64,000 nt of DNA. It comes from Thiomicrorhabdus xiamenensis. Its GTDB lineage: Bacteria; Pseudomonadota; Gammaproteobacteria; Thiomicrospirales; Thiomicrospiraceae. A program made the position numbers and the translations under genes. Below are positions 1 through 8,125 of this stretch, in pieces; within the stretch, counting starts at the first letter, position 1; the number at the start of each line of letters is the position of its first letter. The stretch spans positions 1,178,001 to 1,242,000 of the forward strand of contig NZ_CP054020.1 in the NCBI RefSeq assembly GCF_013282625.1, in the 5' to 3' direction. The notes beneath the pieces were generated by a model. That model saw only the letters and a program-made list of their open reading frames with translations. It was not told the origin of the DNA and did not search any database.

Positions 1-233
1 GTCATTGATGTATACATTCTGTTGTCAGGAGAAGTGCTACTCCAAGAGGCATGAGTGCCGTGCCCCTTGTCTCCAATTATAAAATTAGAGACAGCTTCTA
101 GTTGCTTCAAACATCGTTTAACACCACTTTTCTTAGCCATATCGACGACTGATGTAGTATTTTCAGCTAAAGCACTACCAGAAAACACAGATAAAACTAG
201 TGCAGTACTAGTAATAATTAAACCTAACTTCAT
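1..233 (-). CDS. Secreted small protein, 3' end cut by window edge
   Basis: I do not recognise the family. The minus strand is open from an ATG at 233 to the window edge, 77 codons with no stop. The product starts with a clear Sec signal peptide: Lys at 2, hydrophobic core at 4-18, and an Ala-Leu-Ala cleavage site at 21-23. A strong ribosome site, AAGGAG at 241-246, lies seven bases before the ATG and fixes the start. The mature part has one cysteine (Cys41) in the visible portion and is polar, so it is probably periplasmic or exported. The start is separated by an AT-rich gap from the rnhA remnant on its right. The missing 3' end prevents a family call. That it is a real gene is fairly sure; its function is unknown. 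Confidence 0.75.
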   Translation of the reverse strand, partial: MKLGLIITSTALVLSVFSGSALAENTTSVVDMAKKSGVKRCLKQLEAVSNFIIGDKGHGTHASWSSTSPDNRMYTSM

Positions 234-694
234 GTTTACTCCTTTTTTAGTTTTTAAGCATAACTATTATTAGACATCCTAATACTTATAAAAAGTGTAT
301 TTGAAGCAGTAATAAAACTGCCGTTTTATATCCGTATTTAGGATGTGTTTGCTGTGAAAATTATTTGATTTATAACGGGTTATGGGATTTAGGTGCGATT
401 TTATTTGACCTAAATAGCATTGCCGTAAATCTGTAAACTGCATCCATAATAGTTTTTTAAGTGGATTAAATCCAGTACTTAATGGGTTATTTAGTTAGGC
501 TGAATGCGCATTTAGAATGGTTTCATGAGTCAGTTGATCGGCCAGTTGATTTTGCTTGTTGGCGGTATGGCCGCAAATCTGCCCGATGATGCTGATTGCG
601 CTCTTTCCCCTTGCGTTTGCGTCTTGGTTATTTCGACATAGAACCGTATAGAAGGGCATCAACGCTTTTTACAAAAGGGGGGGGCTGTCTTTTG
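234..694. other. AT-rich intergenic stretch containing an rnhA remnant
   Basis: Between the truncated secreted-protein gene and the DUF4260 gene there is no intact gene. The left part (250-490) is strongly AT-rich and presumably holds the promoter of the secreted-protein gene. The right part contains the 3' end of a second RNase HI gene (495-572), then about 120 bases I cannot assign. A run of eight or nine G residues occurs near 678. I see no tRNA, insertion-sequence end or recombinase gene here. Confidence 0.6.
495..572 (-). pseudogene. Remnant of a second RNase HI gene (C-terminal end only)
   Basis: Read on the minus strand this encodes the last 25 residues of an RNase HI, starting at the GHTANKQNQLADQL motif and ending in its own TAA. 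The first 14 residues are identical to the C-terminal region of the intact rnhA at 3751-4257. At DNA level 511-572 matches 3770-3831 at about 52 of 62 positions, and most differences inside the shared motif are silent. Homology stops abruptly upstream of the GHTAN motif, so the N-terminal catalytic part (Asp, Glu, Asp) is absent and no protein is expected. The largely silent divergence suggests the fragment descends from a functional relative of rnhA rather than from a recent copy. See findings for the possibility that it marks one edge of an insertion. Confidence 0.8.
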
Positions 695-695
695 T

Positions 696-1079
696 TCAAG
701 TATCTCTTTTGGAACCGATTTTCCCCAAATGAGTGTCGGTAAAACCACTGCCATACTTCAAGCCATAACCTAAGGCGCGGTCAAAACCTATGTGTGCAAA
801 ACAGATAAGGGCCATGGAAATGGCTAAATCAGCATCGCTTAGCAGTCCTGAGGCTAGCAACAGGGCCGGTCCAATCATCGAGTGGGTCGTGTTGTATAAG
901 ATTGCCCCGAATTTGGAATTGAATACATAGCCTAAAAAAGCTAAATCCGGCACCAGAAACAGCCAGGCAAACAGTATCCAGTCTGCGCTGTACTGATGGA
1001 AAATCAGCGCCGAGAGCAGCAGAATCGATAAGCCTTCAAGTCGTAAAACGGTTCTTAAATTTCCTGTTACAAAAGACAT
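696..1079 (-). CDS. DUF4260 family small membrane protein
   Basis: The 127-residue product matches the DUF4260 pattern. It has LRLEGL at 12-17, PDLAFLGY at 44-51, the signature HIGFDRALGYGLKY at 96-109 and DTHLG at 115-119. Three to four hydrophobic segments (about 15-30, 33-50, 66-80, 84-98) place it in the inner membrane. No biochemical role is established for this family. The length is normal, so the gene looks intact. The ribosome site upstream of the ATG is weak, but no better in-frame start exists. It stands alone on the minus strand between the rnhA remnant and the divergently transcribed lipoprotein gene, in a segment that looks accessory. Confidence 0.85.
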   Translation of the reverse strand: MSFVTGNLRTVLRLEGLSILLLSALIFHQYSADWILFAWLFLVPDLAFLGYVFNSKFGAILYNTTHSMIGPALLLASGLLSDADLAISMALICFAHIGFDRALGYGLKYGSGFTDTHLGKIGSKRDT

Positions 1080-1172
1080 TGGTTTTTCTTTTGGAAAAGT
1101 TGATTTTCTCTTTTTCCTTCAAATGAAAATGCTTAGTTGCAAGCATAAAATTACTTGAAATATATCATTTAA

Positions 1173-1200
1173 TTAAAACATGAGTGGATTTTTGTATAAT
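1173..1200 (+). promoter_or_regulatory. Candidate sigma70 promoter for the lipoprotein-protease pair
   Basis: A perfect TATAAT at 1195-1200 is preceded at 16 bases by TTAAAA (1173-1178), a poor -35 element. Transcription would begin near 1207, about 40 bases before the GTG start at 1246. The region is AT-rich, so a chance match is possible. Confidence 0.45.
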
Positions 1201-1245
1201 TTATTTCGGCTATAAAAAATTAATAGGCAAATAAAAGGAATTATT

Positions 1246-2034
1246 GTGATTAAACGAACAGCCCCATTTCTATTAACTTCAACTTTACTGACCGCCTGTG
1301 GTGGTGGTGGCGGTGGCGGCGGTGATTCAACCGACGACAATCAAATCATTTCTGGCGGCACAATCGAGCCGACATTCAATTTGACGGATTATCGTTATAT
1401 GCCAGAATCAAGTGGTGTGGCATACACTTACACGGTTGACGGATATGTTGATATTAACGGGATTTCTTCTCCGGCATCTATGATGCGATCAGTTGAAGCC
1501 TCTGAGCCATTAAATGTTAAAGATACGCCGTGGATGCGAACTGTCCGCACCGACTGGACGATTGACAGCAACGGTCAGACAGCCACACAAAGCGACGAGA
1601 AAATTGTCTTTGTGAATAAAACGACCGGCAAGATCGCTTCACTGACAGACCAGTTTTCTTATAAAGCAGGATCGTCAGAACAATACATTCCGGCTGATAG
1701 TTTGGATAAGGTTATGACGCACAACCCAATGCCTGCTACAGCGAACTATGGCGACGGTGGAACGCTTTTAATCAACCCAACACTACTTGGGTACACAACA
1801 ACGGTTACATGGTCACTAATCGACTCTGGTGTTGAATCCGAAGCGATTCTTCAATTCGACACGCAGACAGTTGATGACAACGGACTAACCGTTTTTACAG
1901 AACAGCAAAAGCTGACGATCAATGAGAGCGGAACACTGCTTTCAGTCGAAACATCAGGCACTTCTGAGGTGGTCGGAAATGTCTCTTCCGGAACGGCGAT
2001 GACGGTTGCATGGCAACTATCTGGACAGCAATAA
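1246..2034 (+). CDS. Putative secreted lipoprotein with polyglycine tether
   Basis: This 262-residue protein has a lipoprotein signal: basic N-terminus (IKR), hydrophobic core, and lipobox L-T-A-C ending at Cys18. Eight glycines follow immediately, a usual flexible tether in surface or periplasmic lipoproteins. The rest is Thr/Ser/Gly-rich and beta-strand-like, with no domain I recognise. The start is GTG at 1246, supported by AAAAGGA about seven bases upstream; no ATG fits before the lipobox. The gene ends 23 bases before the subtilisin-like protease start, so the two are almost certainly cotranscribed and may work together, for example as substrate, anchor, chaperone or inhibitor. That partnership is inference. 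Function unknown. Confidence 0.8.
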   Translation: MIKRTAPFLLTSTLLTACGGGGGGGGDSTDDNQIISGGTIEPTFNLTDYRYMPESSGVAYTYTVDGYVDINGISSPASMMRSVEASEPLNVKDTPWMRTVRTDWTIDSNGQTATQSDEKIVFVNKTTGKIASLTDQFSYKAGSSEQYIPADSLDKVMTHNPMPATANYGDGGTLLINPTLLGYTTTVTWSLIDSGVESEAILQFDTQTVDDNGLTVFTEQQKLTINESGTLLSVETSGTSEVVGNVSSGTAMTVAWQLSGQQ

Positions 2035-2057
2035 CAAGGCGAATAAGGAGAAAGGAT

Positions 2058-3617
2058 ATGAAAAAGACTATTTTAGCACTAGCAATCGCGGCAATCGCAT
2101 CACCCGTTATTGCAGGATCAGACATGCCGACCCCTGTAAAAGCGCAGGCGGCTTCTGCTCCTAAAGCACAAAACTTGGAATCAGATATTTCACTAACCAC
2201 GCTGAACGTGAAATTCCATGAAGCGCCGACAGAAGAGCAGATTCAAGCGGTGCTTGACGTAGCGGGTGCGACCGTTAAATCGAATCATTCACGATTCAAG
2301 ATGATTACAATTGAATTCGACGGCAACCCTGACGAAATCAAAACGGCAATCGAAACCCTGCCTTTTGTAAAACAGGTTATGTTCGATAAGGCGATTAAAT
2401 CGCAAGCTTTGACAACTACAGCCCTACCAGAAGAAGACTTGTTTTCTCAAATGTGGAACTGGCATAACGGCGGCGGATTTATTGAATCGACCGACCGACC
2501 AAACGACACCAACCCTTACCTATACGTGAACGGTGTTGACTTGGGGGCGCTTGAAGCACGACGCCTGCTTGAAGATCGCGTAAACAGCATGGAAGACATT
2601 ATCATCGCTGTATTTGACTCAGGCGTGAATTATAACGATCCCGCGTTAAAAGATATGATGTGGGTTAATGCTGACGAAATTCCTGATAACGGAATTGATG
2701 ATGACGGTGATTCATACATCGACAACATTTATGGAATCGCACCAAACAAAACAGTATCAGGCGATCCGATCGCAACAACCTCAACACATGGAACGCAAGT
2801 GGCTGGCGTTATCTGCGAAAAGATCAATAATGCCTATGCAGGTGCAGGTTTAACCCCACGATGCAAAATCATGGCAATCAATATTGAAGACGATAACGGA
2901 ATTCAGTGGGAAAACGCGACTATTAGCGGCATTGACTTTGTTTTGAACGAGGGGGTGAAGATCTCTAATTTCAGCAATAGCATGTCTGGTTCTGCGGATG
3001 AAACGTTAATGGCCTCTTATGATGCCTTTGTTGCGCTAAAAGACGGCGGGCATCTGGTTGTTGCGGCTTCTGGGAACGATTCCCAAAGCATCGACGACAC
3101 CCCTTTGTATCCAGCCTCTTATTCTATGGATAACGTCATCACGGTAAACGGTATCACTGGCACAGGGGGTCGCGCCACCTATTCAAATTACGGGGCCATT
3201 TCGACGGACATTGCCGCTCCAACAAACGGCATTGTGACGACTTCATTCACCAGTGACGGAAGTGTATTAACCCCTGTGGAAAGCACCTCGTTCAACGGCA
3301 CCTCTGCGGCCACTCCGGAAGTGGCGGCAGTGGCCGCGGCGCTTTGGTCACTTTCACCTAGCCTAACCTACACCCAAGTACGCGATTATGTCTTAAACAA
3401 TGCTCAAGTTATTCCGAATTACACGGATGTTCGTGACATTGAGGACGGCGGTTCAGTGCTTGAGAACGTTACGCTATCATCGACAGGTGGAATGCTGGAC
3501 TTTACCGCGTCGGTTAAAGCTCTGATCGCTGATATTGAGGGGAATTCAACAAAACTTGGTGTACCAGCCAACAAAGTTTTTGAATCCCTGAATTTCGGGT
3601 CGGCACATACGCCTTAA
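2058..3617 (+). CDS. Secreted subtilisin-like serine protease (S8 family)
   Basis: A 519-residue exported serine protease. The ATG at 2058 follows AAGGAGAAAGG and begins a Sec signal peptide (hydrophobic 5-18, cleavage after about Ala19). An upstream in-frame ATG at 2010 lies inside the lipoprotein gene and is less likely. Residues about 45-115 form a propeptide-like alpha/beta region of the inhibitor I9 type. The catalytic triad is visible: Asp187 in VFDSG, His244 in THGT, Ser416 in NGTSAATP, with the oxyanion Asn340 in ASGN. The segment at 211-226 (NGIDDDGDSYIDN) is typical of calcium-binding S8 proteases. A terminator follows at once. All active-site residues are intact, so activity is expected; the substrate is unknown, and the paired upstream lipoprotein is an obvious candidate partner. 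Confidence 0.93.
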   Translation: MKKTILALAIAAIASPVIAGSDMPTPVKAQAASAPKAQNLESDISLTTLNVKFHEAPTEEQIQAVLDVAGATVKSNHSRFKMITIEFDGNPDEIKTAIETLPFVKQVMFDKAIKSQALTTTALPEEDLFSQMWNWHNGGGFIESTDRPNDTNPYLYVNGVDLGALEARRLLEDRVNSMEDIIIAVFDSGVNYNDPALKDMMWVNADEIPDNGIDDDGDSYIDNIYGIAPNKTVSGDPIATTSTHGTQVAGVICEKINNAYAGAGLTPRCKIMAINIEDDNGIQWENATISGIDFVLNEGVKISNFSNSMSGSADETLMASYDAFVALKDGGHLVVAASGNDSQSIDDTPLYPASYSMDNVITVNGITGTGGRATYSNYGAISTDIAAPTNGIVTTSFTSDGSVLTPVESTSFNGTSAATPEVAAVAAALWSLSPSLTYTQVRDYVLNNAQVIPNYTDVRDIEDGGSVLENVTLSSTGGMLDFTASVKALIADIEGNSTKLGVPANKVFESLNFGSAHTP

Positions 3618-3631
3618 ACCATCAAAACGAA

Positions 3632-3655
3632 AACCGGTGCAATGCCGGTTTTTTT
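3632..3655 (+). terminator. Rho-independent terminator after the protease gene
   Basis: AACCGG and CCGGTT form a stem around a short loop, followed by seven T residues. It lies 15 bases after the protease stop codon and closes the lipoprotein-protease unit. Confidence 0.85.
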
Positions 3656-3750
3656 AATAAAAAATAATAAGAAAGCTCCATTTTGTAAAAAGATAATGGC
3701 ACTAATTTCATTTTCGGGGGGAACAATATAAATATAATTTTTATATTCGA

Positions 3751-4257
3751 TTAACTGGAAATTTGGCTTTTTAGAATGTTTTCTCTAGCGAGTTGATCGG
3801 CAAGCTGGTTTTGTTTGTTGGCGGTATGGCCTTTGATCCAGTAAAAATCGACGGGGGCGTTTTGTGCTAGAGAGTAGAGTTGTTGCCAGAGTTCGGCATA
3901 CACGACTGGGTTGCCGTTGGCCGAATGCCAGTTGTTTTCCTGCCATTTCGGGTATTTATCAAACAGGCCTTCAAGTAGAATCTGTGCGTCGGTGAAAAGG
4001 GCGATCGGGCTGTCGGGGTGTTGCTGTAGTTGCCACTGTAATGCCTTAATCGCTGCGATCAGTTCCATTTCCAGGCTGGAATGGGAAATCTGTACGCCAG
4101 AAAGGCTGTCGATGAGCTGTCCGGTTTTGTTATAGATGGCGAAACCCCAGCCGCCGAGCTGGCATTGCTTGAAGTAGGCTCCGTCGCTATAAAGTTGAAA
4201 TTCATATTCGGATTGCGGTTCGCGCAAAGCATAGGGGGTGTGCTGCCGGAAATCCAA
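3751..4257 (-). CDS. rnhA: Ribonuclease HI
   Basis: RNase HI cleaves the RNA strand of RNA-DNA hybrids (primers, R-loops). The 168-residue product carries the DEDD active site: Asp25 (YSDGA), Glu65 (MELIAAI), Asp90 (FTDAQ) and Asp154 (QLADQLA), with the catalytic-loop His144 in GHTANK. The start is TTG at 4257, eight bases after a TAAGG ribosome site that overlaps the stop of the DUF1841 gene. No ATG is available before the first catalytic residue. It is the last gene of the nth-DUF1841-rnhA run. A diverged copy of its 3' end sits at 495-572, about 3.2 kb away on the same strand. Many RNase HI proteins are 150-155 residues, so the length is ordinary. Confidence 0.9.
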   Translation of the reverse strand: MDFRQHTPYALREPQSEYEFQLYSDGAYFKQCQLGGWGFAIYNKTGQLIDSLSGVQISHSSLEMELIAAIKALQWQLQQHPDSPIALFTDAQILLEGLFDKYPKWQENNWHSANGNPVVYAELWQQLYSLAQNAPVDFYWIKGHTANKQNQLADQLARENILKSQISS

Positions 4258-4267
4258 GAAATGCGCC

Positions 4268-4699
4268 TTAATATTTAAGCAGCAGGTCTTGCAGGCACTT
4301 GAGGTAGGCCATTTCGTCCGGCTCGGACTGCGAGCGTTGCGCCTGCCACATCATTTCGCCGAGACAGTCCATCATAGCGTGTTCGGTCTGCATCACATCA
4401 CCGATCTTTTCCCCCAGTTGCTGATAGACCGCTTTGATGCCGGCCGGACGATCCATAACCACCTGTTCCTGCAGGCCGAGGTGCATGCCCATGTGCAGAA
4501 ACGGATTGGTTTCGCCGTCTTCCGGCTTGTACTCGTTGCCGAGTTTTTCGTTTTCCAGCATGGCGTGATATTCCGGGTGCATTTCGATCACGCGCGCGAC
4601 CATCTGCTCCATCGGGTCCATCGGCAGGCCGTTGCGTGCCTTTTTCCAGCATTCGACATAGAACAGGCGTAATTTGTCTCTTTCGGATGTATATAGCAT
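4268..4699 (-). CDS. DUF1841 family protein
   Basis: A 143-residue soluble protein matching DUF1841. It shows the aromatic and charged N-terminus, a HPEYHAML segment near 41-48, and the characteristic NPFLHMGMHLGLQEQ run at about 65-79 followed by DRPAGI. The family has no known biochemical activity. It lies between nth and rnhA on the same strand, 15 bases after nth, and its stop overlaps the ribosome site of rnhA, so the three probably share a transcript. That arrangement suggests a link to nucleic-acid repair, but nothing in the sequence shows a catalytic site. Confidence 0.85.
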   Translation of the reverse strand: MLYTSERDKLRLFYVECWKKARNGLPMDPMEQMVARVIEMHPEYHAMLENEKLGNEYKPEDGETNPFLHMGMHLGLQEQVVMDRPAGIKAVYQQLGEKIGDVMQTEHAMMDCLGEMMWQAQRSQSEPDEMAYLKCLQDLLLKY

Positions 4700-4714
4700 G
4701 AGATTATCCGGTTA

Positions 4715-5347
4715 TTACTCGGTTTTTTCTTTGTATTCGCACAAATCGTAGATACAGCAGGCGCCGCAGCGCGGTTTACGAGCGGTGCAGGTATAACGGC
4801 CGTGCAGAATCAGCAGGTGATGTGCCGGGATCAGATACTCTTTCGGTACATTTTTGAGCAGTTTCTTTTCCACTTCAAGCACGGTTTTACCCGGCGCCAG
4901 TTTAGTGCGGTTGGAGACGCGAAAGATATGTGTATCGACTGCCATGGTTGGCTGACCGAAAGCGGTATTGAGAACGACATTCGCCGTCTTGCGGCCGACA
5001 CCCGGCAGAGCTTCAAGATCTTTACGATTGTCCGGAACCACCGAGCCGTGCAGTTCGACCAGCATTTTGCAGGCTTTGATAATGTTTTCCGCTTTGGAGT
5101 TAAACAGACCGATGGTTTTGATGTACTCTTTAAGACCGTCTACGCCCAAGGCATAGATCGCTTGCGGCGTATTGGCTACCGGAAACAGCTTGCGGGTGGC
5201 GATATTGACGCCTTTGTCGGTTGCCTGGGCGGAAAGAATCACCGCGATCAGCAGTTCAAAAGTACTGGAATACTCCAGCTCGGTTTCCGGTTCCGGAATC
5301 GCTTCGCTGAGGCGTTGGAATATTTCTAATCGTTTCTGTTTATTCAT
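4715..5347 (-). CDS. nth: Endonuclease III (DNA glycosylase/AP lyase)
   Basis: Base-excision repair enzyme that removes oxidised pyrimidines and nicks abasic sites. The 210-residue length and numbering match Escherichia coli Nth. The helix-hairpin-helix is LPGVGRKTA at 114-122 with the catalytic Lys120, and Asp138 lies in VDTHIFRV. The [4Fe-4S] ligands are Cys187, Cys194, Cys197 and Cys203. In many gammaproteobacteria nth directly follows rnfE; here it is separated from rnfE by an opposite-strand sialidase-like gene. It leads the nth-DUF1841-rnhA group. Confidence 0.97.
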   Translation of the reverse strand: MNKQKRLEIFQRLSEAIPEPETELEYSSTFELLIAVILSAQATDKGVNIATRKLFPVANTPQAIYALGVDGLKEYIKTIGLFNSKAENIIKACKMLVELHGSVVPDNRKDLEALPGVGRKTANVVLNTAFGQPTMAVDTHIFRVSNRTKLAPGKTVLEVEKKLLKNVPKEYLIPAHHLLILHGRYTCTARKPRCGACCIYDLCEYKEKTE

Positions 5348-5487
5348 AAGACGGTGTTTTCACGGAATTTTATCAATCGTAGCTCGGTGGCAGAATCATA
5401 GCGGATTTGTCGGTCGAGTCCAAATTATCTTGATAAATTTCCTGTTTGACATACTTGCTTGTCCGGCCGGAAATTCTTTTGCGATGA

Positions 5488-5517
5488 TTGAACGTCAGGA
5501 TACGGATGCGCCATAAT
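5488..5517 (+). promoter_or_regulatory. Candidate promoter for the sialidase-like gene
   Basis: TTGAAC (5488-5493) and CATAAT (5512-5517) are spaced by 18 bases, giving a moderate sigma70-type match about 95 bases before the ATG at 5613. A second -35-like TTGACA at 5553 lacks a good -10 partner. Weak evidence only. Confidence 0.35.
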
Positions 5518-5612
5518 TCATACATAAGTGAGATAAGAATTTATCGAAGCGTTTGACAACCTATTGCAGCAACCTATCGCAACCTAGGGCGACGACAGCA
5601 AGAGAGATACGA

Positions 5613-6701
5613 ATGCAGAAAATGATCGAGTACCCGCAGATAAAACTGAATTTTTCCAAAGCGCCGAAAACCGATGCGCCGGTTTTCTTGGCGGAGGGTA
5701 TTCGTCCGTTGAGCATCGAGCATAACGGGCCTTTTATCCGCAACTGCGACGGGGATCTGCTCTGTATCCACGGGAAAACCGCTTATCTGTCCGCGAACGA
5801 CGGCAAAGATTGGCAGACATTTGAGCTATTTTCCGAGCAGATGCTATTCAAAGCGACCGATGCGCACAGCTTGCTCTGTACTCGGGATGGTACGGTTATT
5901 CTCTCTTTTCTGAATGCCGAGGAGTACCATTTCAACTGGGTTAAAAAGCGCAATGCGCCGACAAAGAATTCCCGTTTATATCACTATGTTGTGCGCAGTG
6001 AAGACGGAGGACGGAGTTGGCAGGAGCCGATACGAATTCAGACCGGTTATGCGGCGGTCAGTTCGACCATTATTCAGCTTGAATCCGGGGCGATCGTGCT
6101 TTCGGCGCAGAATCTGGATTATCAGCAGGCGCGCCATTACAGTTTGAGTTTCCGTTCCGACGATGACGGCTTGAGTTGGCATGCGAGCAACAAACTTGAT
6201 ATCGGCGGACGCGGCCATCACGGTGGCTGCTATGAAGGGACGCTGGTTGAATTGCCTGACAGGGTTTGGTATTGCATTAGAACCAATCAGGATTACTTCT
6301 GGCACGCCTATTCCTATGATGACGGGCGCAGTTGGACGCAGATTCATCCGGGTATCGAGGCGAGCAGTTCACCGGCGATGTTGAAACGTCTGGCAAGCGG
6401 GCGTCTGTTAATGGTCTATAACACGCTTTATCCGCGGGGCAAAACGGAGTTTCCGCGACGTGGCGGGCAGTTTTCGGAGGTGGCCGCTTCGTGGCACCGC
6501 GAGGAGTTGGCAGTGTGTTATTCGGAAGATGATGGAGAGAGCTGGAGTGATCCGTTAATTGTGGCGCAATGCAAAGGGGCCTGGCTGGCTTATCCCTATT
6601 TGTTTGAAGTCTCGCCGGGCAAAATCTGGCTGACGACCATGCAGTCCGAATTACGTCTTGAGTTTTACGAAGATTGGCTGCTGCAACAGACCGGATCGTA
6701 A
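5613..6701 (+). CDS. Sialidase-like BNR-repeat (Asp-box) protein
   Basis: A 362-residue beta-propeller protein of the sialidase/neuraminidase superfamily. Five Asp-boxes are visible: SANDGKDW (60-67), SEDGGRSW (129-136), SDDDGLSW (182-189), SYDDGRSW (234-241) and SEDDGESW (304-311). Segments such as GHHGGCYEG (201-209) and CIRTNQ (221-226) resemble the BNR_2 subgroup. No signal peptide is present from the chosen ATG, so it is probably cytoplasmic; an upstream in-frame TTG at 5553 would add 20 non-hydrophobic residues. The true substrate is unknown and need not be sialic acid. The stop is only one base from the convergent rnfE stop, so the gene fits tightly into a normally conserved rnf-nth junction. 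Confidence 0.85.
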   Translation: MQKMIEYPQIKLNFSKAPKTDAPVFLAEGIRPLSIEHNGPFIRNCDGDLLCIHGKTAYLSANDGKDWQTFELFSEQMLFKATDAHSLLCTRDGTVILSFLNAEEYHFNWVKKRNAPTKNSRLYHYVVRSEDGGRSWQEPIRIQTGYAAVSSTIIQLESGAIVLSAQNLDYQQARHYSLSFRSDDDGLSWHASNKLDIGGRGHHGGCYEGTLVELPDRVWYCIRTNQDYFWHAYSYDDGRSWTQIHPGIEASSSPAMLKRLASGRLLMVYNTLYPRGKTEFPRRGGQFSEVAASWHREELAVCYSEDDGESWSDPLIVAQCKGAWLAYPYLFEVSPGKIWLTTMQSELRLEFYEDWLLQQTGS

Positions 6702-6702
6702 A

Positions 6703-7467
6703 CTATTTGATAGCGATCTTAATGCCGAGGTCGTTCTGCAGTTTGGCGGCTTTTTTCTGGTCGATATAGTTTTTGGCCGCGATCAGCAGACCCAGTCCGA
6801 TAAAAGCTCCCGGCGGCAGAATTGCCAGCAGAACACCTTGATAGTCGTCGCTGAAGGTGATGGTCCAGTTGCTTGCTGTTTCTCCGAACATCAAATAGGC
6901 CTGATCAAAAAGGGTTCCGGAACCGATAATCTCGCGCAAGGCGCCCAGCAGCACCAGAACCACCAAAAAGCCCAGTCCCATAAAGAAACCGTCAACGATG
7001 GCTTTATCGACGCTGTTTTTCGAGGCATAGGCTTCGGCGCGACCGAGAATCGCACAGTTGGTCACGATCAGGGGGATAAAGATGCCCAGTATGCCGTGTA
7101 AGGTATGGAAATACGCGTTCATCAGCAGGTCGATCATGGTGACGGCCGTCGCGATAATGGCGATATACACCGGAATACGGATTTCATCGGAGACGTGACT
7201 GCGAATCAGGGAAACCAGCGTATTGGAAACCAGTAATACCGCCAGCGTTGCCAGCCCGAGCCCCAAACCGTTAACGGCGTTGTTGGATACTGCCAGCAGC
7301 GGACACAGACCCAGCAGGGCGACCATGGCCTGGTTGTTCTGCCACAGGCCGTTGAGCATAATCTTTTTGTATTCGGCTTTTTTTGCCTGCCAGACGCTCG
7401 GCGTTGTTTCAATGGCATCGGCGGCGGTAGAATTCGGAGTATCCGCCAGAGTATTGGTATCAGTCAT
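6703..7467 (-). CDS. rnfE: Rnf electron transport complex subunit E
   Basis: Membrane subunit of the Rnf complex, which couples electron flow between ferredoxin and NAD to ion movement across the inner membrane (called Rsx in E. coli). At 254 residues it has about 25 extra polar N-terminal residues, then six hydrophobic segments. Family hallmarks are [18 protein letters not shown] and the loop [14 protein letters not shown]. The start overlaps the rnfG stop by 8 bases. It is the last gene of rnfABCDGE and converges on the sialidase-like gene with one base between stops; no terminator is visible there. Confidence 0.95.
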   Translation of the reverse strand: MTDTNTLADTPNSTAADAIETTPSVWQAKKAEYKKIMLNGLWQNNQAMVALLGLCPLLAVSNNAVNGLGLGLATLAVLLVSNTLVSLIRSHVSDEIRIPVYIAIIATAVTMIDLLMNAYFHTLHGILGIFIPLIVTNCAILGRAEAYASKNSVDKAIVDGFFMGLGFLVVLVLLGALREIIGSGTLFDQAYLMFGETASNWTITFSDDYQGVLLAILPPGAFIGLGLLIAAKNYIDQKKAAKLQNDLGIKIAIK

Positions 7468-8116
7468 ACAGCTTATCTCCTAACTCGTTGACCACTTCAA
7501 GCGCATGTTTAACGGCTCCGACGACAGCGCGCGGGGTAATAGTCGCACCGGTGAACTGGTCGAAATCACCGCCGTCTTTCTTCACTGCCCAGTCATACTG
7601 GTTGCCGGGGGTCAGGATGCGGCGGTCGAAAGAGAGTATCCAATCATGTTTCTGCAATTCGATTTTATCGCCGAGTCCGGGGGTTTCCGCATGTTTGAGA
7701 ACACGTACGCCGGAAACCTGACCATCAGGAAAGATGCCGATCAGAATATAGATGTTACCACTGTAACCATTTGGCGCAATGGCTTGAAAAATGGCACCGG
7801 TCGGTTCAATTCCCTTGCGTGCCCGATAGACCGTTACCGGCTCTTTGGCACCGAGACGAGCCAGAATTTTAGGGTCTTTGAGCAATTTAGTATCTGCCAG
7901 AGGATCGTTATCATAGTATTCCGCCGGCAAAACTTCATTGAAGCGATCCAGTAGATTCTGCCGTTCGGCGGCATCGATTTTTGGTCCGGTCAGGGCGCGA
8001 ACGCCAAGCAGCAGAATAATGCAGATCACCACGAAGGCGCTGAGTTTTCCTGCCGAGTTGCCCATCGCACGAAACAGGGCAGAATTAAACATCGGTTTTT
8101 GCGATTTCTGGCTCAC
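7460..8116 (-). CDS. rnfG: Rnf complex subunit G, covalent flavoprotein
   Basis: Membrane-anchored FMN-binding subunit with its domain outside the cytoplasm. One N-terminal helix (about 25-43) is followed by an FMN-binding domain. The covalent FMN attachment motif is TGAT at 189-192, so Thr192 is the expected phosphoester site, followed by the family ITPRAVV. The 218-residue length is normal. It starts nine bases after rnfD and overlaps rnfE. Confidence 0.95.
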   Translation of the reverse strand: MSQKSQKPMFNSALFRAMGNSAGKLSAFVVICIILLLGVRALTGPKIDAAERQNLLDRFNEVLPAEYYDNDPLADTKLLKDPKILARLGAKEPVTVYRARKGIEPTGAIFQAIAPNGYSGNIYILIGIFPDGQVSGVRVLKHAETPGLGDKIELQKHDWILSFDRRILTPGNQYDWAVKKDGGDFDQFTGATITPRAVVGAVKHALEVVNELGDKLYD

Positions 8117-8125
8117 GACTCTCTC

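Noticed and set aside
55-273. Plus-strand open frame of 72 codons at the left edge
   Set aside because: It is antisense to the secreted-protein gene, which has a ribosome site and signal peptide. The plus frame has neither.
579-645. Short plus-strand hydrophobic frame ending in RHRTV
   Set aside because: About 20 hydrophobic residues followed by a stop could be the end of a membrane protein, but there is no start, ribosome site or recognisable family.
5553-5612. TTG start extending the sialidase-like protein by 20 residues
   Set aside because: It has no ribosome site, and the added residues do not form a signal peptide. The ATG at 5613 is preferred, though both remain possible.
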